From positions 23,933-87,932 of the forward strand of contig DATBHX010000126.1 in assembly GCA_036557225.1 (NCBI GenBank): 64,000 nucleotides of DNA, written 5' to 3'. Source of the DNA: Angelobacter sp036557225 (GTDB lineage: Bacteria > Acidobacteriota > Terriglobia > Terriglobales > Acidobacteriaceae). Positions 33,552 through 41,494 of this stretch are shown here, piece after piece. The notes beneath the pieces are model-generated. The model did not search any database and was not told where the DNA came from. It was given only the letters and a program-made list of their open reading frames with translations. How positions within the stretch are numbered: position 1 is the stretch's first letter; every line of letters starts with the position of its first letter. Position numbers and translations under genes: made by a program.

Positions 33552-35345
33552 ATGGTTACTGCTGTGGCAAAGTCAAAGACGCAGAGCAAGAACTATGTAA
33601 ACGCATTCGCCAGCGCCGTGGCCGCGCTCAGCCGCGCGGGTGAGGACATTACTGCGCGCGTCCTGGAAATGCTGGTGAGCGACTTTGACGCCGCCCGCGC
33701 CGAGCTCTGGCTCTGGGACGGATCCTCCGGCTCCTGCTACCTTACCCACGCCGAAGGCCTCAAGGCGACGCACCGCCTCGACTATGCCGCAGCCGGCGCC
33801 GGTGCTGTGGGCAAGATCGCCCACAACAAGACCACGATTGAAAACATAGTTCTCTCAACTTTCGGCGGTGACGATCAGGAGTTTGCTCGCGCCACCGGTC
33901 TCAGCCATATCTCCGGCTATCCTCTATTGGCTGCCGGACAGCTGGCTGGCGTGCTGGCGGTTTATACCACCGGCGAAGTCCCGGAGGATCTGTTGTTGTG
34001 GTGGCGGCTTTACTCTGAGATGAGCGCGGCCAAGCTCAACAACGTGCTGGCTACGCAGGAAAAAGACAAGCGCATTAACCAGCTTTCGCTGTTGTTCGAA
34101 GCCACGCGCCTGCTCAATTCCACGCTTGATCTGGCTGAGCTGCTGGAGTTGATCCTCAAAATTGCGCGGACCGAGGTGAAGGCCGAACGCGGCACCGTCT
34201 TCCTGGTGGATAAATACCGCGAAGAGCTGTGGTCCATTGCCGCCTCCGGGCTCGACCATCAGGAGATCCGCATTCCATTCGGCAAGGGCACCGCCGGACA
34301 GGTCGCAGTTTCCGGCGAAATGGTCAATACTGACGATGCGTATGCACTGCCCTCGTTTGATCGTACGCTTGATCAGCGCCTCAACTACCGCACCAAGTCG
34401 CTGCTGATCCTTCCGATTCGCCACCATTCCGGAGAGATCGTTGGCGTTCTGCAGCTGCTCAACGCGCAGAGCGGCAAGTTTACTGCGGAAGACATCGGCT
34501 TCCTCACCAAGCTCTCCGGACACATGGCCATGGCGCTCGAAAATGCGCAGCTCCATCGTGACACGCTGGAAAAACAGCGCATGGAGCGCGAACTATCGCT
34601 GGCGCGCAGCATCCAGCAGCGCCTGCTGCCCGATGCGCCGCCAGTGGTGCCCGGCTATGACATCGCCGTGCTGCGTGACTTTTGCTTTGACGTGGCGGCC
34701 GATTACTACGACTTCATCAACCTCGGCCCGCAGTCACTGCTGCTGGTTAGCGCCGAAGTCGAAGGCAAAGGCGTTTCGTCTGCGCTTATCATGGCCAACC
34801 TGCAGGCTACGCTGCGCGCCCTGGTGATGCACCTGCATTCGCTTGAGGTCCTGGCGTTCTCGCTCAACGAAATGCTTTACACCTACACGCGAGCCGGCAA
34901 ACATCTCAGCGTTTTCCTTGGACTGGTCGATACGCGCCGCAACATTCTGCAGTACGTGAACGCCGGCCACGTTCCACCGATCCTGGTGAAAGGCAAGACC
35001 GGTGAAGTAAAGCTGCTCGAAGAGGGTGGCACGGTAATCGGCCTGTTTCCTCAGGCCGACTACACTCGCGGCTCCATCAAGCTGGAAAAGGACGACTTGC
35101 TGGTCTGCACTACCGACGGAATCATCCGCATCTCTGACGAGCAGAAGCACGAATACGGCGCCCGCCGCCTGACCGACTTCGTTCGCCGCAACCACGAGCG
35201 CAGCGCTCAGGGCATTGTCGATGCCGTCCTGGCCGAACTCTCCGCTTATTCCACCGCCAGCATGAACGACGATGACAAGGTGTTGATTGCGCTGAAAGTG
35301 ACGGCGGAGAAGGAAAGCTCTTCTGAAGTCCCAAATCCCGCGTAG
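33552..35345 (+). CDS. GAF-GAF-PP2C (SpoIIE-type) phosphatase
   Basis: About 597 residues from the ATG at 33552 (ribosome site AGGAGAGGG). Two GAF-like domains (about 10-170 and 190-345, the second with LFEATRLLNSTLDLAELLEL and GTAGQVAVSGEMVN), a short coiled linker ERELSLARSIQQRLLPDAPP, then a SpoIIE phosphatase domain with DYYDF, VSAEVEGKGVSSALIMANLQ, NAGHVPPILV and CTTDGI. The motif normally GDVSGKG reads AEVEGKG, with Glu for the metal-binding Asp. It would dephosphorylate an anti-sigma antagonist in a partner-switching pathway; no partner is adjacent. Confidence 0.85.
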   Translation: MVTAVAKSKTQSKNYVNAFASAVAALSRAGEDITARVLEMLVSDFDAARAELWLWDGSSGSCYLTHAEGLKATHRLDYAAAGAGAVGKIAHNKTTIENIVLSTFGGDDQEFARATGLSHISGYPLLAAGQLAGVLAVYTTGEVPEDLLLWWRLYSEMSAAKLNNVLATQEKDKRINQLSLLFEATRLLNSTLDLAELLELILKIARTEVKAERGTVFLVDKYREELWSIAASGLDHQEIRIPFGKGTAGQVAVSGEMVNTDDAYALPSFDRTLDQRLNYRTKSLLILPIRHHSGEIVGVLQLLNAQSGKFTAEDIGFLTKLSGHMAMALENAQLHRDTLEKQRMERELSLARSIQQRLLPDAPPVVPGYDIAVLRDFCFDVAADYYDFINLGPQSLLLVSAEVEGKGVSSALIMANLQATLRALVMHLHSLEVLAFSLNEMLYTYTRAGKHLSVFLGLVDTRRNILQYVNAGHVPPILVKGKTGEVKLLEEGGTVIGLFPQADYTRGSIKLEKDDLLVCTTDGIIRISDEQKHEYGARRLTDFVRRNHERSAQGIVDAVLAELSAYSTASMNDDDKVLIALKVTAEKESSSEVPNPA

Positions 35346-35518
35346 CTTTTTCGAAGTCCCGAGCGTAGCGATGGATCCCTATCGTTTCGAAACACTCAAT
35401 GGTCTGAAAGGCAAAATCGCTACTTGTAGATTCTGTAAGCGGTAATGATCCCTCATCGCTGCATTGCATGACGAGACACCAGCTGTTCCGAGGTCGCGGA
35501 TTCGGGATCTCGGAAAAA

Positions 35519-35547
35519 GGCTGAATGCTGATTGCTGACTGCTATTC
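35519..35547 (-). repeat. Degenerate 7-bp tract over a stop codon
   Basis: Plus-strand reading GCTGAAT, GCTGATT, GCTGACT, GCTATTC. The last unit contains CTA, which is the TAG stop of the minus-strand fibronectin-type gene. Confidence 0.6.
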
Positions 35548-36666
35548 TTTCGGCACCGTCTCACTCGTCTCCTCCGACTTCCCGCTCTCATTCCCATGCA
35601 GGTCTACCGCTGAGACAGAATAGAAATACTTCATCCCGGGCTGAATTCCCGGATCGGCAAATCGCGGCGTCTTCACCAACTCGGTATTGATCTTCACCGG
35701 CTGCTCGCTCCCCGCACGCCGATACACGTTGTATCCCGCGAGGTCTGGCTCGCCATTGGGCCGCCAGGTCAGGTCAATGAATGAGCCACCCTGTACCGCC
35801 GAGTACACCGCCTGCACGCCTGAAGGAGCGGCGGGCGGGAAGATATCGTGGGCAAAGACCGCGGTCACCGGCGAATCGTCGCTCTCCACCTCGCCTTTGC
35901 GTTCTCCCATCTGCCAGAGCGTGACCGGGACAATCCAGTATTGATAATTCTTTTCCCACTCAATCCCATCATCGACAAAAACCACAGCCTCATTGCCGGC
36001 GCTTACCTGCTTAACCATTGCCCCATCGGCTGCGCCTTCCACTTTGCGCATGATCCTGTAAACAAACTGCAAAGTGAACGGCGATTCTTTTTTCGGGGGC
36101 CAAGCCTGGTCCCACGAGATCCTGATGCCCGTTGGCACCGGCTCAGCCTGGATCTTCTGCGGTGTAGTCAACGTTGGCACCAGCGGCACGGAAGCGCGAT
36201 TCGGCAATCCGGCTGACTTGCCGCTGCGGCTCTGCGCCAGCACCGTGTAGACAGCAAATTCTGCGTTCCCGCCCGAGCTCAACACGGTTGTCAAGGAATC
36301 TTTGGCTGTAGCCTCCGCGCCGCGCTCTTCTTTCAACGTTGGTTCCAGCGTCTGTTCGCTGATGGTCTGAAAGCTCAGTTCTGCATCTTTTCCCGAACTC
36401 AGCGCGCGCTGCACCTGCATCTTGCCCGGCTTACGGATGAGCACGCCATCGCTGGTGTCCTTCGGCGTGGTCCAGGTAAGCGTAACCGTGTCACCTTTGC
36501 GTACCGCTTTGAGGTCGCCCACGAACTTGGGAATGCCCGTCGAGGGCGGCTGGGGAGCGCCGGGAACGCCGCACCCGGTGAGGAATAAGATCCCGAACCC
36601 CGCGACTACGAATCGTCGCAGCACTTGTCGACTGTAATGGAGCGGGTGAGGGAGCCCTATCGTCAT
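35542..36666 (-). CDS. Fibronectin type III-like lipoprotein
   Basis: About 374 residues from the ATG at 36666, or 360 from a GTG at 36624 that yields a more typical lipoprotein signal (LRRFVVAGFGILFLTGCG). The lipobox is LTGC. The body has three fibronectin type III-like repeats with typical WT/Y-x-Y patterns: VTLTWTTPKDTSDGV, GIRISWDQAWPP, and FIDLTWRPNGEPDLAGYNVY with YFYSVSAVDLHGNES. Probably an outer-membrane-anchored binding protein. The 5' end coincides with a repeated 29-bp word (36632-36660), which favours the shorter GTG start. Confidence 0.7.
   Translation of the reverse strand: MTIGLPHPLHYSRQVLRRFVVAGFGILFLTGCGVPGAPQPPSTGIPKFVGDLKAVRKGDTVTLTWTTPKDTSDGVLIRKPGKMQVQRALSSGKDAELSFQTISEQTLEPTLKEERGAEATAKDSLTTVLSSGGNAEFAVYTVLAQSRSGKSAGLPNRASVPLVPTLTTPQKIQAEPVPTGIRISWDQAWPPKKESPFTLQFVYRIMRKVEGAADGAMVKQVSAGNEAVVFVDDGIEWEKNYQYWIVPVTLWQMGERKGEVESDDSPVTAVFAHDIFPPAAPSGVQAVYSAVQGGSFIDLTWRPNGEPDLAGYNVYRRAGSEQPVKINTELVKTPRFADPGIQPGMKYFYSVSAVDLHGNESGKSEETSETVPKE
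36632..36660 (+). repeat. Repeated word, copy 1
   Basis: CTGTAATGGAGCGGGTGAGG followed by GAGCCCTAT. A near copy lies at 41363-41390, with one substitution (GTAAGG) and one base less (GACCCTAT). Confidence 0.55.
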
Positions 36667-36786
36667 AAGAAATTTTGAAGGCGGAAGAAATCTTAGCAGA
36701 GCTGCATTTTCGAGCATAGCTTGCTCGGTCAGGTATTCTTGGCGGCCCCGGCGTTCCCTCATTTGGCTCGGGATTTCAGAAAATGC

Positions 36787-38187
36787 CTACAAAATGTATC
36801 TTGAGAGGTCCTGGTCCTTCACAATATCCACCAGCATCTTTTTCACGTAGTCGGCGTCGACTTTGACTGTTTTCTCTTCCATATCCGGCGCGTTGAAGCT
36901 GATCTCATCCAGCACGCGCTCCATGATGGTGTGCAGCCGCCGTGCCCCGATATTTTCCGTGGCCTCGTTCACCTGAAAGGCGAAGTGAGCGACCTCATTC
37001 AGCGCTTCGCGCGTGAACTCCAGCTTCAGGCCCTCGGTCTCCAGCAGCGCCGTGTACTGCTTCACCAGGGACGATTTGGGCTCCGTGAGGATGGCAATGA
37101 AGTCCGCCATGGTCAGCGACTTCAACTCCACGCGAATTGGGAAGCGGCCCTGCAATTCTGGAATCAGGTCGCTGGGCTTGGAAACGTGGAACGCTCCTGC
37201 TGCGATGAACAGAATATGGTCGGTGCGCACCATGCCATAGCGCGTATTCACCGTAGTGCCTTCCACGATCGGCAGAATATCGCGCTGCACGCCTTCGCGC
37301 GAAACATCCGGGCCGTGGCCGCTCTCGCGCCCGGCAATCTTGTCGATCTCGTCCAGGAAGATGATGCCGGCCTGCTCCACGCGCTCTACCGCCGTGCGCG
37401 TCACCTGGTCCATATCAATCAGCCGCGACTCTTCTTCCTGCGCCAGATATTCAAACGCCTCACTGACCTTCATCTTTCGCTTCTTGGTGCGCTGACCAAA
37501 AATGTTGGGCAGCATGTCTTTAATGTTGATGTCCATCTCCTCTACACCCTGGTTGGAGATGATTTCAAACGCCGGCGTGGAGCGCTCGCGTACTTCCAAC
37601 TCCACGACGCGGTCATCGAGCTTTCCTTCCCGCAGCTGCTGGCGCAGCTTTTCCCGCGTACGGGCAGAGGAATCCTCACCTTCGGTGGCCAGAGCAAATC
37701 CCGCGGTGGAGGTTGCGGGCGTGGGAGCGGCAGGTAACAATAGATCGAGCAGCCGTTCTTCCGCCTGCAACTCGGCTTTGTCTGTGACTTCTTCCAGCTT
37801 TTCTTCGCGCACCATGTCAATGGCGATCTCCACCAGATCGCGGATCATCGACTCCACATCACGGCCGACGTAGCCCACTTCCGTGAACTTTGAAGCCTCG
37901 ACTTTCAAGAATGGAGAGTTGGCCAGGCGGGCCAGCCGGCGCGCGATCTCCGTCTTGCCCACGCCCGTGGGGCCGATCATGATGATGTTTTTCGGCATGA
38001 TATCTTCCGCGATATCGGGCGGAAGCTTCTGCCGCCGCATGCGGTTGCGCAGGGCAATGGCCACTGCGCGCTTGGCGTCATGCTGGCCGACGACGTACTT
38101 GTCCAGTTCGGTAACAATTTCTTTCGGGGTCAGATCATCCAGCATGATCTCAGCTTCATCGGCCACGCTGGGCAGGTAGATTGCCAT
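36787..38187 (-). CDS. hslU: ATP-dependent protease ATPase subunit HslU
   Basis: 466 residues with Walker A GPTGVGKTEIARRLARL, Walker B IIFLDEIDKIAG, the lid/intermediate domain between them, sensor and arginine-finger regions, and the C-terminal DLSRYIL that docks into HslV. It unfolds substrates and feeds them into the HslV chamber. GAGGAGC precedes the ATG. It follows hslV and a DUF3052 gene on the same strand; the 161-bp gap before it holds inverted 7-bp repeat tracts. Confidence 0.96.
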   Translation of the reverse strand: MAIYLPSVADEAEIMLDDLTPKEIVTELDKYVVGQHDAKRAVAIALRNRMRRQKLPPDIAEDIMPKNIIMIGPTGVGKTEIARRLARLANSPFLKVEASKFTEVGYVGRDVESMIRDLVEIAIDMVREEKLEEVTDKAELQAEERLLDLLLPAAPTPATSTAGFALATEGEDSSARTREKLRQQLREGKLDDRVVELEVRERSTPAFEIISNQGVEEMDINIKDMLPNIFGQRTKKRKMKVSEAFEYLAQEEESRLIDMDQVTRTAVERVEQAGIIFLDEIDKIAGRESGHGPDVSREGVQRDILPIVEGTTVNTRYGMVRTDHILFIAAGAFHVSKPSDLIPELQGRFPIRVELKSLTMADFIAILTEPKSSLVKQYTALLETEGLKLEFTREALNEVAHFAFQVNEATENIGARRLHTIMERVLDEISFNAPDMEEKTVKVDADYVKKMLVDIVKDQDLSRYIL

Positions 38188-38207
38188 TTATACAGCTCCT
38201 CAACTTC

Positions 38208-38365
38208 AGCAATTAGCAACTAACAATTAGCAAATAGCCAAAAACGCAACACACATGAATCCCGGTAACACTGCTATCGAATACGGCTGGTCCGTTTGAT
38301 CCTTACTAAGAAACTGTGTCCTTATCAGTGTTGGCTAATTGCCAATTGCTATTTGCTAGCTGCTC
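38208..38365. repeat. Inverted pair of degenerate 7-bp tracts
   Basis: Left tract 38208-38240 reads CAGCAATTAGCAACTAACAA then TTAGCAAATAGCCA. Right tract 38333-38365 is its approximate reverse complement (GGCTAATTGCCAATTGCTAT then TTGCTAGCTGCTC). The right tract contains the TAG stop and last codons of the DUF3052 gene. Together they could form a long imperfect hairpin in the hslVU message. Confidence 0.6.
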
Positions 38366-38765
38366 GGTCTTTCACTCGAATCACAAACTTCAAACCTGAC
38401 CACGTTTCATCAATCGCGCAGACCTTTACGTCCACCAGTCCGCCTTCCAGTCCGATTTCGCGGACAATATTCTCGTTGAGATCGGTGGCGCGCCCGCTGG
38501 CTTTCTTGGGCCAGCTGATCCAAAGCATGCCGTCAGACACCAGCGCAGAAGCGAGTCTGCTGAAATCCTTTTCCAGCGCCGCGCGTTTGTCAGTGAAATA
38601 GATCACGACGTTGGCCTTGCCGGCCAGACGCTCCGAGCTCTCTACACGATCAGGAAGCTTGCCCAGGTCTTTGATGAAGGTCGGCGGGTGGTTGCGCAAT
38701 ACAACGCGGTGTCCCGGCTTGATGCCGATCTTCTGGACCAGCGGCGTTCCTGAATAGCCTGCCAT
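38349..38765 (-). CDS. DUF3052-like protein between hslV and hslU
   Basis: 138 residues: SGTPLVQKIGIKPGHRVVLR, a Rossmann-like strand VVIYFTDKRAALEKDFSRLA and LWISWPKKASG, then DLNENIVREIGLEGGLVDVK, the pattern of DUF3052. It starts 4 nt after the hslV stop, so it is co-transcribed. Function is unknown. The final residues (AASK) and TAG are encoded inside a repeat tract. Confidence 0.75.
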   Translation of the reverse strand: MAGYSGTPLVQKIGIKPGHRVVLRNHPPTFIKDLGKLPDRVESSERLAGKANVVIYFTDKRAALEKDFSRLASALVSDGMLWISWPKKASGRATDLNENIVREIGLEGGLVDVKVCAIDETWSGLKFVIRVKDRAASK

Positions 38766-38769
38766 GGTT

Positions 38770-39378
38770 CTAATGCGCGGAAGCCGGTGTAACCGCTTTG
38801 TCCGGCGAGCCGGAAAGCTCCTCGACCACGAAATTCTCGTTGGTAAAAATGCAGATTTTGCCGGCGATTTTCATCGCCTCTTCGGCAATCCGCCGTGCCG
38901 GCAGCTCGGTGTTATCCATCAATGCCCGGGCCGCAGCCAGGGCATACGATCCGCCGCTGCCGATGGCGGCCACGCCTCCGTCCGGTTCAATCACGTCACC
39001 GGCGCCGCTGATCAGGAACATCACGTTCGCGTCAGCCACCAGCAGCAGGGCTTCCAGATGGCGCAGCATTTTGTCGGTACGCCACTCTTTGGCCAGCTCC
39101 ACAGCCGCGCGTCCCAGGTTGCCGTGATACTGCTCCAGCTTGGCCTCAAAGCGGGCGAAGAGCGAAAACGCGTCTGCGGTTGAACCCGCAAAGCCCGCCA
39201 GAATTTTTTCGTTATACAGCCGCCGGATCTTTCGCGCCGTGTGCTTGATCACGTTTTCGCCCAGCGTGACCTGGCCATCAGCGGCCATGACCACGCTGTT
39301 ACCGCGGCGTACACACACAACCGTGGTGGAGCGGATTCTGTTCTGATTGTTGCCGGAAGTCGCTTGCTTGGGTGCCAT
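38770..39378 (-). CDS. hslV: ATP-dependent protease proteolytic subunit HslV
   Basis: 202 residues. The proteasome-like core begins STTVVCVRRGNSVVMAADGQ, so the catalytic Thr (residue 18) is preceded by a 17-residue extension (MAPKQATSGNNQNRIRS) that must be removed, whereas most HslV start Met-Thr-Thr. FAGSTADAFSLFARFEAKLE and GSGGSYALAAARALM are family blocks. It forms the double-ring peptidase of HslVU. Confidence 0.95.
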   Translation of the reverse strand: MAPKQATSGNNQNRIRSTTVVCVRRGNSVVMAADGQVTLGENVIKHTARKIRRLYNEKILAGFAGSTADAFSLFARFEAKLEQYHGNLGRAAVELAKEWRTDKMLRHLEALLLVADANVMFLISGAGDVIEPDGGVAAIGSGGSYALAAARALMDNTELPARRIAEEAMKIAGKICIFTNENFVVEELSGSPDKAVTPASAH

Positions 39379-39392
39379 GAGAACAATTCTTT

Positions 39393-39400
39393 ATTATACA
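39393..39400 (-). promoter_or_regulatory. Extended -10 promoter of hslV
   Basis: The minus strand reads TGTATAAT, a perfect extended -10, with 14 nt between it and the ATG, giving a leader of about 8 nt with no ribosome site. Confidence 0.55.
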
Positions 39401-39525
39401 GACGCAACTCGCTGGCGATGCGCAACAACCGCCGTGGCACAGGCCTTTCTTTATCAAAATCCAGCTCTGGTCGGCGATTGATTTGTGGGATAAGATGTGT
39501 CCAATTTTTTCCTCGAGGAGGCAGC

Positions 39526-39756
39526 ATGCTTCAAAAAGGCAAGATATTCGTGTCTGCGATTGTCGTGGTCCTGTTCCTTGCCGGGGCTGTTCCCCTGCGC
39601 GCAGCGGGGCACGATGAGCACAGAAAGTGTGAACAGCGCATTCACAACGCGGAAGCCAGATTGCAGAACGCGATTCGCAAGCATGGCGAACGCAGCCGTC
39701 AGGCAGAGAAGCGCCGTCGTGAACTGGAAGACGTTCGCGCCCATTGCCGCTACTAG
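39526..39756 (+). CDS. Small secreted helical protein, 76 residues
   Basis: Starts at the ATG at 39526 behind GAGGAGG. A signal peptide (FVSAIVVVLFLAGAVPLRA) is followed by a short, highly charged helical domain with two cysteines (KCEQRIHNAEARLQNAIRKH, ELEDVRAHCRY). Likely periplasmic, perhaps dimerising by a coiled coil. No family recognised. Confidence 0.6.
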   Translation: MLQKGKIFVSAIVVVLFLAGAVPLRAAGHDEHRKCEQRIHNAEARLQNAIRKHGERSRQAEKRRRELEDVRAHCRY

Positions 39757-39856
39757 GAAGACGCATTCCAATCAGGTCGATTTCTTTTTACCGGCCAGCC
39801 TGCCCAAGACTGGCCGTTCTTTTTCCAACCAGCCCACGATTTGATAAATTCTCTGC

Positions 39857-40258
39857 ATGTCAAAACCGGTTCCCATCGGCGTTCAGGGCCGCGCGGAAGA
39901 AGTTGTGGAGCATCGCCACACGCTCAACCATCATAATCCGGCGCTGCCAGGCATATACTCCACTCCCAACATGATCGGCCTGATGGAGTGGGCCGCTTCC
40001 AACGCCATGCTGCCTTACTGTGACGAAGGTGAAATCAGCGTGGGCACGGCCATCAACATTGAACATCGCGCTCCCACCACGATTGGCGTATTGGTGAAAG
40101 CCGAGGCAGTGTTGGAGTCTGCGAACGGACGCTTTTATGTCTTCCGCGTCACGGCGCACAACGGTACGGCGGAGATCGGGCGCGGCACGGTGACTCGTGC
40201 TTTTGTAAATCCGGCGAAGGTTGCAGAGCGTCACACGCAGCGGACCCAGAAAACGTGA
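39857..40258 (+). CDS. Hotdog-fold thioesterase (FlK type)
   Basis: 133 residues. STPNMIGLMEWAASNAMLPY, EGEISVGTAINIEHRAPTTI and VFRVTAHNGTAEIGRGTVTR match the thioesterase family related to fluoroacetyl-CoA thioesterase, with the Glu and His expected near the active site. It probably hydrolyses a short acyl-CoA. TAAATT lies exactly 6 nt before the ATG and no ribosome site is seen, so a leaderless start is likely. Confidence 0.75.
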   Translation: MSKPVPIGVQGRAEEVVEHRHTLNHHNPALPGIYSTPNMIGLMEWAASNAMLPYCDEGEISVGTAINIEHRAPTTIGVLVKAEAVLESANGRFYVFRVTAHNGTAEIGRGTVTRAFVNPAKVAERHTQRTQKT

Positions 40259-40342
40259 GAGCTGCGTGCCAGGACTGTCTGCATCCCGGCAGCTACCGCG
40301 CGAGTCTAACTTTGGTCACGAATTCAATTTTGGAGATCGCCT

Positions 40343-41320
40343 ATGAAAAAGCGGCAGCTGGGAAATTCTGAAATTCAGGTTGCGCCTCTCATGCTGGGCG
40401 GCAATGTTTTTGGCTGGACCGCCGACGAGCCTGCCTCTTTCAAGATCCTCGACGCTTTTGTCGCCGCCGGCCTGAACTTCATCGACACCGCTGACAGCTA
40501 CTCCACATGGGTTCCCGGCCACGCCGGAGGCGAGTCAGAAACCATCATCGGCAACTGGTTCAAGCGCAGCGGCAAGCGCGATCGGGTTGTGATCGCCACC
40601 AAAGTCGGTTCGGAAATTCCCGGCCAGGGCAAAGGACTTTCTCGCGCGTGGATCATGCGCCAGGTCGAAGCCTCGCTGAAACGTCTTCAAACCGACCACA
40701 TCGATCTCTATCAGTCGCATCGCGACGATCCCAGCACTCCAGTCGACGAAACGTTGGAAGCGTATGCGCGGCTGATTGAGCAAGGCAAGGTGCGGGTGAT
40801 CGGCTGCTCAAATTTCATGGCGGAGCGAACCCAGGAATCCTTAGCTGCAAGCCGTAAGCATTCCTGGCCGCGTTATGAGAGCCTGCAGCCGCACTACAAT
40901 CTGGCCTACCGCGAAGCCTACGAAACCACGCTGGAACAGCTGGCTCTCAAGGAAAAGCTGGGCGTGATTCCGTATTACTCGCTGGCCAGCGGCTTTCTTA
41001 CCGGCAAGTATCGCTCTGAGGCTGATCTCTCCAGGAGCCCGCGTGGCCAGGCGGTCAAAAAGTATCTCAATGATCGTGGCTTAAGCATCTTGCAGGCGCT
41101 CGATCAGGTGGCAGAGAAGCACCACGGCACGCCGGCGCAGGTGGCTCTGGCCTGGTTAATGGCGCGCCCAAGTATTACCGCGCCCATCGCAAGCGCAACG
41201 AGCGTCGAGCAACTCGACAATCTGGCCGCGGCAACGCGATTGGAACTCGATAGTGCGTCCATCGAACTGCTGAACAAAGCCAGCGCGTATGACGCGCCGG
41301 AAAAACGGATCGCTTCCTGA
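40343..41320 (+). CDS. Aldo/keto reductase
   Basis: 325 residues of the AKR TIM-barrel superfamily: LGNSEIQVAPLMLGGNVFGW, catalytic Asp and Tyr in FIDTADSYSTWVPGH, Lys in VIATKVGSEI, and His in DLYQSHRDDP. The C-terminal cofactor part reads SITAPIASATSVEQLDNLAA. It reduces an aldehyde or ketone with NADPH; the substrate cannot be told. A ribosome site (TTGGAGATCG) precedes the ATG. Confidence 0.9.
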   Translation: MKKRQLGNSEIQVAPLMLGGNVFGWTADEPASFKILDAFVAAGLNFIDTADSYSTWVPGHAGGESETIIGNWFKRSGKRDRVVIATKVGSEIPGQGKGLSRAWIMRQVEASLKRLQTDHIDLYQSHRDDPSTPVDETLEAYARLIEQGKVRVIGCSNFMAERTQESLAASRKHSWPRYESLQPHYNLAYREAYETTLEQLALKEKLGVIPYYSLASGFLTGKYRSEADLSRSPRGQAVKKYLNDRGLSILQALDQVAEKHHGTPAQVALAWLMARPSITAPIASATSVEQLDNLAAATRLELDSASIELLNKASAYDAPEKRIAS

Positions 41321-41362
41321 AATCCCGAATCCGCTCCCACAAAAGAGCTATCGTTTGTGGTG

Positions 41363-41390
41363 CTGTAATGGAGCGGGTAAGGGACCCTAT
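41363..41390 (+). repeat. Repeated word, copy 2
   Basis: CTGTAATGGAGCGGGTAAGG followed by GACCCTAT, near-identical to 36632-36660 but here clearly intergenic. Confidence 0.55.
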
Positions 41391-41494
41391 TGCTATCGAA
41401 AAACCCCAGGGCTCACACTCTGTAGCAGCCACGCAAGGTGAACTTACACGAATATCGTGACTAAAAAGTTCCCTCGCCTGCTCGGGACTGAACG

